Source of the DNA: Amycolatopsis sp. EV170708-02-1
GTDB lineage: Bacteria; Actinomycetota; Actinomycetes; Mycobacteriales; Pseudonocardiaceae
Assembly: GCF_022479115.1 (NCBI RefSeq)
Contig: NZ_CP092497.1
Coordinates: forward strand, 5,580,001 to 5,644,000
DNA length: 64,000 nt
Direction of reading: 5' to 3'
Below the pieces are notes generated by a model. The model saw only the letters and a program-made list of their open reading frames with translations, was not told where the DNA came from and ran no database searches. The position numbers were made by a program, and so were the translations under genes. The first letter of the stretch is position 1; each line of letters begins with the position of its first letter. Positions 45,136 through 56,010 of this stretch are shown here, piece after piece.

Positions 45136-48100
45136 GTCGGCCGTCACCGCCGCCTGCCCGGTCTCGGGCCCGCCCTGCGAACCCAGGACGCCGTCACCGA
45201 TATGGGCGGCGAGCGCTTCCGGGGTCGGGTAGTCGAAGATCAGCGTCGCCGGCAGCCGCAGCCCGGTGGCGGCGGTGAGCCGGTTGCGCAGTTCGACGGC
45301 GGTCAGGGAGTCGAACCCGATCTCCTGGAAGGATCGCGTGGCCTCGACCGCGTCCGCGCCGGTGTGCCCGAGCACGGTCGCGGAATGGCCGCGCACGAGG
45401 TCGACCAGCAGCGCCTCCCGGTCGGCGACGGGGACCGCGAGAAGCTTGTCTCGCAACGAGTCCGCGTCACCGGCGGTCCCGGCGGACGCGGCGCGGCGTA
45501 CCTGGCCGCGGGCGAGGCCGCGCAGCAACGGCGGGAGTCCCTCCGCGCCCATCGCGGCGACGTCCAAGCGCATCGGCACCAGGACCGGTTCCGCCAGCGC
45601 GCTCGCGGCGTCGAAGAGCTCCAGGCCGTCCTCTGTGGACAGTGCGGGGGTTCCGCTCTGGGCCATCCTGGTCAGTTCGGCCTCGCCGAGCGTGCCGCCC
45701 ATCCCGCCCGTCTCGGCCCACAGGCCCCACGCCAGCGATCGCGCGGGCAACCCCTGCACGGCACGCCGGACGCTGAGCGCGTCCAGGAAACCGTTCGCGG
45801 CGGCGTAGTTCGCCTGCCCCGCGTTGCCGAAGACACCGGCGGCCGAGGAGAACACGACGAACTCGGCGAGATCCGCGCCGCTGGTCAGTTCGTGCAGGTT
45901 CAGCGCCGCGTCGACCTTCGGCCGCAACACCTTCGCCAGCCGCTCCGGGGTCAGTGAGCCGACGAGGCCGTCGTCGAGGACACCCGCAGTGTGCACCACC
46001 CCGGTCAGCGGATGCCCGGCCGGGATCCGGGCGAGGACGGCGGCGAGCGCGTCGCGATCCGCAGCGTCGCACGCCTCGACCGTCACCGACGCGCCCGCCT
46101 CGGTGAGTTCGGCGACCAGCTCGGCTACACCCGGGGCGTCGTGGCCGCGCCTGCTGGTCAGCAGCAGCCGCCGGACGCCGCGTTCGCGCACCAGATGCCG
46201 GGCGAAGAGCGCGCCGAGCGCTCCCGTTCCCCCGGTGACGAGCACGGTGCCCTCGGGATCGAGAGCGGCGGGCATCGTCAGGACGTTCTTGCCGACGTGC
46301 TTGGCCTGGCTGAGGAAACGGAACGCGTCACGGCCGCGCCGGACGTCCCAGGCGGTGACCGGCAACGGCGTCAGCGCCCCGGCCGCGAACAGCTCCAGCA
46401 GCGCGGCGAGCATCTCGTGGATGCGCTCGGGTCCGGCGTCGATCACGTCGAAGGGGTGGTATTCGACCCCGGTCTCCCCCGGTTCGCGGATGTCGGTCTT
46501 GCCCATCTCGGCGAAGCGCCCGCCGGGAGCCAGCAGCCGCAGGGACGCGTCGACGTAGTCGCCGGCCAGCGAGTTCAGGACGACGTCGACACCGCGTCCG
46601 GCGGTGGCGGCGCGGAACTTCTCCTCGAACCCGAGGTCACGCGAGGAGGCGAGGTGGGCATCGTCGAAACCGTTGGCACGCAAGGTGTCCCACTTGCCCG
46701 GACCGGCGGTGCCGAACACCTCGGCCCCGGCGTGGCGGGCCAGCTGGGTCGCGGCCATGCCGACGCCGCCCGCCGCCGCGTGCACCAGGATCGACTCCCC
46801 CGCTTCGAGCCGCGCGAGGTCGAACAGGCCGTAGTAGGCGGTGAGGAACACGATCGGGACCGAGGCCGCCGTAGCGAACGACCAGTCCTCCGGCATCTTC
46901 GCCAGCGTCCGGTGATCGGTGACGACCTGGGGCCCGAACCCGTTCGACATCAGGCCGAACACGCGGTCGCCGACGTCGAGTCCGGTGACGCCGGGCCCGA
47001 TCTCGGTGATCACGCCCGCGCCTTCGCTGCCGAGGGTGGCCGCGCCGGGGTACATGCCCAGCGCGATCAGGACGTCGCGGAAGTTGAGCCCGGCGGCCCG
47101 CACCGCGATCCGCACCTCGCCTTCGGCCAGCGGCGCGACCGCTTCGGGCGACGGCACCAGCGTGAGATTCTCCAGGGTGCCGCGGCCGGTGGTGTCCAGC
47201 CGCCAGGCTCCCTCGGGCGGGGTGAGTTCCGTGGACGAGGCGGTGGTGGCCAGCCGCGGCGCGAGGGCCCGGCCGTCCCGCAGGGCGAGCTGCGGCTCGT
47301 CGACGGCCAGGACCCGGCCGTCGGGCGTGGTCTCGGCGTCGACGAGCACGAACCGCCCGGGGTTCTCCGACTGCGCAGCGCGCACCAGTCCCCAGACCGC
47401 GGCGTGCGCGAGGTCGGTCACCGCTTCGCCGTCGCCCGCGGCGACCGCGCCCCGGGTGTGGACGACGAGCGGGCCGCCCAGCTCGTCGTCGAGCCACCGC
47501 TGGACGGCTTCGAGGACGGCGGCCGTCGTCTCGTGGACACGCTCGGCGGAGTCGCCGCCGCGAGGCACGGAGAAAACGGATTCCAGTGCTTCGCCGGTCT
47601 CCGGGAGCGGGACCGGACGCCAGCCGACCCGGTAGAGCGAGTCGTGTCCCTTGCGCGCCAAGGCGTCGCCCGAGATCTCGCGCAGCGTCAGTTCCTCGGC
47701 CGAGACGACCGAGCGGCCGGTGCCGTCGGCGACCAGGACCGCGAACCCGTCGGGGCCGGCCGGCCGCAGCCGGACGCGGAGCCGGGTCGCGCCCGCGGCG
47801 TGCAGGCGCACTCCGGACCAGGCGAACGGAAGCCGCGTGCCGTCGTCGCCGCCCGCGAGGGCGAGAGTGTGGAGCGCGGCATCGAGCAGCGCCGGATGCA
47901 GGCCGAACCGGGCGGCGTCGGCGTGCTGGTCCTCCGGGAGGTCGACCTCCGCGAACAGGTCTTCACCCGCTCGCCACGCCGCGCGGAGGCCACGGAAAGC
48001 GGGCCCGTACTCGAGACCGGTGGCGGCGAGCCGCTCGTAGACGTCCTCCACCGAGACGGCTTCCGCGGCTTGCGGCGGCCAGGTGGTCAACCCGGCAGGT

Positions 48101-51100
48101 TCGGCGGCTCCGGCGGCCGACAGCAGCCCGGTCGCATGCCGCTGCCAGCCGTCTTCGCCCTCCTCGCGCGAGTGGATCTCGACGGTCCGGCGACCGGTGT
48201 CGTCGGCCGAGCCGACCAGCACGGACAGCTGAGTCGCACCGCGCTCGGGCAGGACGAGCGGCGCTTCGAGGGTGAGGTCTTCGAGGTGGCCGCAGCCCGC
48301 CTCGTCCCCCGCGCGCAGGGCGATCTCGACGAACGCGGTGCCGGGCAGCAGGACCACGCCGCCGACCCGGTGTTCGGCCAGCCACGGCTGGGCATGCCCG
48401 GACAACCGGCCGGTGAGCAGGAACCCGCCGTCCCCCGGCAGTGCCGCGGCCGCGCCGAGCAGCGGATGATCGGGGGTGCCGAGCCCGGCGGCGGTGACGT
48501 CGCCCGCCGCGCCGCCCGCGGAGGAGAGCCAGAAGCGGCGGTGCTGGAAAGCGTAGGTGGGCAGGTCGACGGGACGGCCACCGTCGAGCAGGGCCGTCAG
48601 ATCGACGTCCACGCCGTGGGCGTGCAGTCCGGCCGCGGCCGTCAGCAGCGTCTCCACCTCCGGCCGGTCGCGCCGGAGTGCCGGAACGACGACCGCGTCC
48701 TCGGCGCTCTCCTTGGCCATCGCGGTCAGGACACCGTCCGGCCCGATCTCCAGGAACCGCGTGACCCCTTCGGCTTCCAGGAACTTCACCGAATCGTGGA
48801 ACCGCACCGCGTCACGGACGTGACGGACCCAGTAGTCCGAAGTGGACACATCGACAAGAGCCCCCGACACGATCGGAATCCGCGGCGTCCCATACGACAA
48901 ACTGTCGGCGACCGCGCGGAACTCCTCCAGCATCGGCTCCATGAGCGGCGAGTGGAACGCGTGGCTCACCACGAGTCGTTTGTTCTTGCGTCCCTCGAAA
49001 TGCGACACCACCGCGGCGACGGCGTCTTCGTCACCCGAGACCACCACCGACTCCGGACCGTTGATCGCCGCCAGCGAAACCCGCCCGGTCAGCAGCGGCG
49101 TCACCTCGGCTTCCGTTGCCTGCAAGGCCACCATCGCGCCGCCGGTCGGCAAGGCCTGCATCAACCGGCCCCGCGCCGACACCAGCTTGGCGGCATCGTC
49201 GAGGGAAAGCACACCCGCGACATGCGCGGCCGCGATCTCACCGACCGAGTGCCCGGCCAGGAAGTCCGGCCGGACACCCCAGCTCTCCACCAACCGGAAC
49301 AGCGCCACCTCGACCGCGAACAACGCACACTGCGTGTTCGCGGTCTGATTCAGCTCCTCGGCCGTCAAGTCCTTGATCGGCTGCTCGAACCGGGAACACA
49401 CCTCGTCGTAAGCCTCGGCGAACACCGGGAAACGCTCGGCCAGCTCACGCCCCATCCCGAGCCGCTGACTGCCCTGACCCGTGAACAGGAACGCCGTCCG
49501 GCCCTCCGTCGCGCGGCCGATGACGGTGAGATTTTCCAGCCCTGCCAGCAGGGTTTCGCGGTCTCCGGCCACGACGGCGGCCCGGTGTTCGAGGGCCGCG
49601 CGGGTGGTCGCGAGCGAGAAGGCGACGTCGGCCAAGGCGGCGGGCGTCTCGGCGAAGAAGTCCCGCAACCGCAGCGCTTGGTCGCGCAGGGCCGCTTCAC
49701 TCCCGGCGTACAGGACGAACGGCATCGTGCTCTCGCCCGCTTCGGCGACCCCTACCGGTGCGGGGCCTTGCTCCAGGACGACATGCGCGTTGGTGCCGCT
49801 GATCCCGAACGACGACACAGCGGCACGCCTGGGCCGTCCGGCCTCCGGCCAGGGCCGGGCCTCGGTCAGCAGGGACACCGCTCCCGCCGTCCAGTCCACA
49901 TGGGACGACGGTTCGGTGACGTGCAGCGTCTTCGGCAGCACACCACGGCGCATCGCCTCGACCATCTTGATCACGCCCGCCACCCCGGCGGCGGCCTGAC
50001 TGTGCCCGATGTTCGACTTGATCGACCCGAGCCACAGCGCGGCGTCCTCCCGACCCTGGCCGTAGGTCGCCAGCAGGGCCTGCGCCTCGATCGGGTCGCC
50101 CAGCGTGGTCCCGGTCCCATGCGCTTCGACGGCGTCCACTTCGGACGGTTCCAGTCGTGCGTCGGCCAGGGCGCGCCGGATCACTCGCTGCTGCGAAGGA
50201 CCGTTCGGGGCGGTCAGCCCGTTCGACGCGCCGTCCTGGTTCACCGCGGAACCCCGGACGACGGCCAGGATCCGGTGCCCGTTGCGCTCGGCGTCCGAGA
50301 GCCGCTCCACGAGCAGCATGCCGACGCCTTCGGACCAGGACGTGCCGTCCGCACCGTCCGAAAAGGACTTCGAGCGGCCGTCCGGCGCCAAGCCCCGCTG
50401 ACGGCTGAAGTCGACGAAGGTCTCCGGGGTCGCCATCACGGTCACCCCGCCCGCCAGCGCGAGCGAACATTCGCCACGCCGCAGCGCCTGTGCCGCCAGA
50501 TGCAGCGCGACCAGCGACGACGAGCACGCCGTGTCCACGGTGACCGCCGGGCCTTCGAGCCCGAAGGTGTAGGAAACCCGCCCGGACAGCACGCTTCCGG
50601 AGTTGCCGGTGCCGAGGTAGCCCTCGACGTCGTCGGGGACGACCGTGGCGCCGGTGAGGTAGTCGTGGTACATCTGCCCGGCGAAGACGCCGGTGTCACT
50701 GCCCCTCAGCGTTCCGGGGTCGATCCCCGCCCGCTCGAAGGCCTCCCACGAAACCTCCAGCAACAGCCGCTGCTGTGGGTCCATGCCGAGTGCCTCACGC
50801 GGCGAGATCCCGAAGAAGCCGGCGTCGAAATCACCGGCCTCGTACAGGAATCCGCCTTCGCGCACGTAGCTCTTCCCCGCCTTGCCGGGGTCCGGGTCGT
50901 AGAGGCCGTCCAGATCCCAGCCGCGGTCCGCCGGGAAGAGCGAGATGCCGTCGCGGCCCTCCGCGACCAGCCGCCAGAGGTCCTCGGGCGAGGCGACCCC
51001 GCCGGGATAGCGGCACGCCATCCCGATGATGGCGATCGGCTCGTCGGCCGCGGTCGTGGGCGTGTGAACCGGGACGTCGGGCGCGGCGCCGAACAGTTCG

Positions 51101-54100
51101 GCGGCGAGCAGCTCCGCGAGTGCCTTCGGGGTGGGGTGGTCGAACACCGCGGTCGCGGGCAGCCGGAGCCCGGAAGCGGCGTTGAGGCCGTTGCGCAGTT
51201 CCACCGCGGTCAGCGAGTCGAAACCGAGCTCCCGGAACGGACGGGCCGGTTCGACGGACCCGGCGTCCCGGTGGCCGAGCACCTCGGCGACCTGGCCGCG
51301 GACCAGCGCGAGCAGTTCCCGGTCCCGCTCCTCGGCGGACAGGGACGCCAGCCGGTCACGCAGCTCCCGCGCGGCGGGGGCGGCCGACGCGGTCCGCCGG
51401 GACTTCCCGGCGAAGGCCCGCAGGAGCGGGACGTCCGTGACGCTCGTGCGCAGGGCGGGCACGTCGAGCCGCATCGGCACGAACAGTGCTTCCTCCGTCC
51501 CCACGGCGAAGTCGAACAGGGTCAAGGCGTCGCCTACCGGGAGCGGCAGGAGACCGGAGCCCGCCATCCGCGCGCGATCGGCCCCGGCGAGCGCTCCCGC
51601 CATCCCGTCGCCGGTCTCCCAGAGCCCCCACGCGAGCGAGGTCGCGGGCAGTCCCCGTTCCCGGCGGCGCGCCGCCACCGCGTCGAGGGCGGCGTTGGCG
51701 GCGGCGTAGTTGGCCTGCCCCGCGCTGCCGAGCACACCGGCCGCGGAGGAGAAGAACACGAGGTGGGCGTCGCCGGCCAGTTCGTCCAGCAGGAGCGCGG
51801 CGTCGACTTTGGACCGCAACACGGTCTCGAACCGGTCCGGGCTCAGGTCGGCGAGCAGTCCGTCGTCGAGGACACCGGCGGCGTGGACGACGGCGGTCAG
51901 CGGAACGCCGTCGAGCAACGCCGTCAGTTCGGCGCGGTCCGCGACGTCGCAGGCGACGATCCGGGCCTGGGCGCCGAGATCCGCCAGTTCGGCGACCAGT
52001 TCGCTCGCGCCGTCCGCGGCGGGACCGCGTCGGCCGGCGAGGATCAGGTTCCGCACACCGCGCCGGGTGACGAGGTGCCGGGCGAGTTCGGCGGCGAGCG
52101 CGCCGGTGCCACCGGTGATCAGGACGGTTCCCGCCGGATCCCAGCCCGGCCCGGTTTCGCCCTCGCGCACCGGGGTGAGCCGCGGAACGCGAACCTCGCC
52201 GTCGCGCACGAGGGCTTCGGTCTCGCCGGAAGCCACGATCCCGGCCAGCATCCCGGCCGTGAGCGCGGCGGGATCGTCGGCGTCGACGAGCACGAACCGG
52301 CCGGGATACTCCTCCCGCGCCGAGCGCACCAGCCCCCAGACCGCCGCCTGCGCCGGATCGGTGAACGCTCCGCTGGTCAGGAACACCACGGGATCCTCGC
52401 CCGGTTCCACGGCGATCTCCCTGGCGTGCGTCGTCGCATGCCGGACATCGGCGATGTCCACAAAGGACTCGACGGTCGGTTCACCGGTCCCGGCCGGCGT
52501 CGCCACCGGCGTCCAGGTGACGCGGAACAGCGAGTCGCGGGGAATCGAGGCGGCCGCGGCGGCCGGGGCCCGCAGGCTGAGCGCACCGACCGACAGCACC
52601 GGCGCTCCGGCGGGGTCGGTGGCGAAAACGGAGACCGCGCCGTCGCCCACGGGGCTGAGCCGGACCCGGAGAACGGTCGCGCCGTCGGCGTGCAGGCGGA
52701 GATCCGACCAGGCGAAGGGGATCTCCAGCCCCCGCGACTCGCCGACACCGATGGCGTGCAGGGCGGAGTCGAGCAACGCGGGGTGGATCCCGAAGGTGCC
52801 GGGAGTGTCGTCCACCTGGACTTCGGCGAACACGTCGCCGTCGCGGGTCCAGACGGCACGGACACCCTGGAAGGCAGGACCGTAGCCCAGCCCTTCGGCC
52901 GCCAGGTCCGGGTAGAAGCCGTCGATGTCGACCGGTTCCGCCCCGAAGGCGGCCACTCGGTCATCTCGTCCTGTGTGGACGGTCCGGTGCCGAGGACGCC
53001 GGAGGCGTGCCGCACCCAGACGTCGTCGTCCTCAGGCCGGGCGTGCACGGTGACCGAGCGCCTGCCCTGGTCATCGGCGGCCCCGACCGCGACCTGCAGC
53101 TGGACACCGCCGTTGCCGGGCAGCACCAGCGGCGCTTCCAGATTCAGTTCCTCGACGGCTTCGCAACCGGCCTCGTCGGCGGCCGCGAGCGCGAGTTCCG
53201 CGAACGCCGTGCCCGGCAGCAGCACGTTCCCGCCGACGACGTGGTCCGCCAGCCACGGCAGCGTGCTCAGCGAGATCCGGCCGGTCAGCAGGATCTCGTC
53301 CTCGCCCGCCGGCCGGACGGCTGCGGCGAGCAGAGCATGCGGTGACGCGTCGAGCCCGGCGGCGGAGACGTCACGATGAGCGGCACCGGATTCGAGCCAG
53401 AAGTGCTCGTACTGGAACGGATAAGTGGGCAAGTCGACACGGCGGGCCCCGGGGAACAGCGGCGCCCAGTCGACCTCGGCCCCGTGGACGTGCAATCCGG
53501 CGACCGCCGTCAGCAGGGTCGCCACCTCGGGGCGGTCCCGCCGCGACGCCGGGAACACGACCGCGTCCTCGGCGCTTTCCTTGGCCATGGCGGTCAAGAC
53601 GGCGTCGGGGCCGATCTCCAGGAACCGGGTGACACCCTCTGCTGCCAGGAACTCGACCGAATCGTGGAACCGCACCGCGTCACGGACATGACGGACCCAG
53701 TAGTCCGAAGTGGACACCTCCGCCAAGCCGCCGGACACGATCGGGATCCGTGGCTCGGCGAAGGTCAGCCCCTCCACCACCGCACGGAACTCGTCGAGCA
53801 TCGGCTCCATGAGCGGCGAGTGGAACGCGTGGCTCACCACGAGTCGTTTGTTCTTGCGTCCCTCGAAGTGCGACACCACCGCGGCGACGGCGTCCTCGTC
53901 ACCCGAGACCACCACCGACTCCGGACCGTTGATCGCCGCCAACGAAACCCGCTCGGTCAGCAGCGGCGTCACCTCGGCTTCCGTCGCCTGTAAGGCCACC
54001 ATCGCGCCGCCGGTGGGCAAGGCCTGCATCAACCGGCCCCGCGCCGACACCAACGTCACCGCGTCATCGAGAGACAGCACACCCGCGACATGAGCCGCCG

Positions 54101-55988
54101 CGATCTCCCCCACCGAATGCCCGGCCAAGAAGTCCGGCCGGATGCCCCAGCTCTCCACCAACCGGAACAACGCCACCTCGAAAGCGAACAACGCACACTG
54201 CGTATTCGCCGTCTGATTCAGCTCCTCGGCCGTCAGCTCCTTGATCGGCCGCTCGAACCGTGACGAGACATCATCGAAGACCTCGGCGAACACCGGGAAA
54301 CGCTCGGCCAGCTCACGACCCATCCCGAGCCGCTGACTGCCCTGACCTGTGAACAGGAACGCCGTCCCGCCGTCCGTCGCCCGCCCTTCCACCAAAGTGG
54401 CGGTGTGCAGGTCGTCCAGTGTGCCGACGACGGCGGCCCGATAGTCCAGCGCGGCCCGCGTGGTGGCTAGCGAGAACGCGAGATCCGCCGCGGTGACGTC
54501 CGAGTGCCGCGCGAGTTCCCGCACGCGCGCCACCTGCTCGCGCAGCGCGGCCTCGGTCTTGCCGGACAGCACGAACGGAACCGGGCCCGCGAGGGTGGAG
54601 GGCGGTTCTTCTTCGGCGGCGGGCTGTTCGAGGACGACGTGCGCGTTCGTCCCGCTGATCCCGAACGAGGACACCGCGGCCCGCCGGGGGCGATCCGCCT
54701 TCGGCCACGGCTCGGCCTCGGTCAGCAGCGAGACCGCGCCCTCGGACCAGTCCACATGGGACGTCGGCGTGTCGACGTTCAGCGTCTTCGGCAGCACGCC
54801 GTGCCGCATCGCCTCGACTAGCTTGATGATCGACGCGACCCCGGCCGCGGCCTGGCTGTGCCCGATATTGGACTTCACCGAGCCGAGCCAGAGCGGGGTG
54901 GTCCGGTCCTGGCCGTAGGTGGCCAGCAGCGCCTGCGCCTCGATCGGGTCGCCGAGCCGGGTTCCCGTGCCGTGCGCCTCCATGGCGTCCACATCGGACG
55001 GTGCGAGCCGCGCGTTCGCCAGCGCCTGCCGGATGACCCGCTGCTGCGAAAGACCGTTGGGGGCGGTGAGCCCGTTCGAGGCGCCGTCCTGGTTCACCGC
55101 GGATCCGCGCACGACGGCGAGGACGCGATGCCCGTTGCGCTTGGCGTCCGAAAGCCGCTCGACGAGCAGCATGCCCGCGCCTTCACCCCAAGCGGTGCCG
55201 TCGGCGGCTTCGGCGAACGCCTTGATCCGGCCGTCCGGCGCGAGCCCACGCTGACGGCTGAAGTCCACGAAGGCCGCCGGGTTGGCCATCACGGTCACCC
55301 CGCCCGCCAGCGCCAGCGAGCATTCGCCCTGCCGCAGCGCCTGCGCCGCCAGATGCAGCGCCACCAGCGAAGACGAACACGCCGTGTCGACGGTGACCGC
55401 AGGGCCTTCGAGCCCGAAGGTGTAGGAAACCCTGCCGGAGGCGATGCTCGCGAAACTCCCGTTGCCAAGGTACGGCTCGAGATCCGCGGGCGGCGTGCCC
55501 GCGATGGCCGAGTACTCGTTGTGGATGACCCCCGCGAACACGCCGGTCCGGCTGCCCCGCAGGGAATCCGGGGCGATCCCCGCGCGTTCGATCGCCTCCC
55601 AGGAGATCTCCAGCAGCAACCGCTGCTGCGGATCCATCGCCAGCGCCTCACGCGGCGAGATGCCGAAGAACGCCGGGTCGAACCTGGCGGCGTCGTGCAG
55701 GAAACCGCCTTCCCTGACGTAGCTCTTGCCCGGTTTGCCCTGCTCGGGGTCGTAGAGCCCGTCGAGGTCCCAGCCGCGGTCGGCCGGGAATCCGGTGAGG
55801 CCGGTGCGTTCCCCGGCGACCAGGTCCCACAGCTCCTCCGGCGAGCGGACCCCGCCCGGGTAACGGCAGGCCATGCCGATGATCGCGATGGGCTCGCCGG
55901 TCAGGCGCCGGTTCTCCCCGCGCAGGCGGTCGGCTTCCTTCAGCGCCGCCCTCAGGGCCTCGACGACCTTGTTCTCGGATGTGGACAT
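38858..55988 (-). CDS. Type I PKS gene B: three modules (B1-B3), two apparent frameshifts
   Basis: Reading starts at ATG 55988 (GGAG five bases upstream, 22 nt after the gene A stop) and ends at TGA 38858. The frame breaks near 52944 (in DH of B1) and near 45079 (at the start of KS of B3); adding one base at each site gives an uninterrupted 5710-residue protein (17131 + 2 bases = 5711 codons). PKS homology continues across both breaks without loss of residues, so sequencing or assembly errors in G runs are the likeliest cause. Modules: B1 DH-KR, B2 DH-ER-KR, B3 DH-ER-KR. The N-terminal docking helix ([25 protein letters not shown]) is of another class than those of C to F. If the breaks were real, the synthase would be dead after B1. 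Confidence 0.9.
45079..45083 (-). other. Apparent 1-base deletion at the start of KS in module B3
   Basis: The minus strand reads GATACCCCGAACGGCTCTGG. One more G gives [21 protein letters not shown], matching the KS N-terminus of all other modules; without it, the frame is lost for the rest of the gene. Confidence 0.85.
45136..51042 (-). other. PKS module B2: KS-AT(malonyl)-DH-ER-KR(B)-ACP
   Basis: KS from 1650 (Cys1822), AT Ser2248 (GHSVG, HAFH), DH His2540 ([10 protein letters not shown]), ER about 2936-3233 with [13 protein letters not shown] and Tyr3053 in TAYYGL, KR about 3247-3433 with LDD, ACP Ser3561 in EIGFDSL. A complete reductive loop: adds CH2-CH2. Confidence 0.9.
51043..55988 (-). 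other. PKS module B1: KS-AT(malonyl)-DH-KR(B)-ACP
   Basis: KS 32-460 (Cys204), AT Ser625 (GHSVG, HAFH), DH His916 with intact [10 protein letters not shown] and [12 protein letters not shown] after the frameshift, KR about 1286-1456 with LDD, ACP Ser1592 (numbers for the frame-corrected protein). The KS entry reads [11 protein letters not shown] where the others have VAGVIKM. Confidence 0.88.
52941..52944 (-). other. Apparent 1-base deletion in DH of module B1
   Basis: The minus strand reads CCTTCGGGGCGGAACCG. With one more G the protein continues [15 protein letters not shown], as in sister modules ([15 protein letters not shown] in E1); without it, the frame leaves PKS homology at once. 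Confidence 0.85.
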
Positions 55989-56010
55989 CGCAGCTCCAGG
56001 GTGTTTCGCG

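Noticed and set aside
44767..52956. Three separate PKS genes in place of gene B
   Set aside because: The internal starts at 52956 and 45064 fall inside a DH and a KS, have no docking helix or ribosome binding site, and one added base at each break restores one continuous protein.
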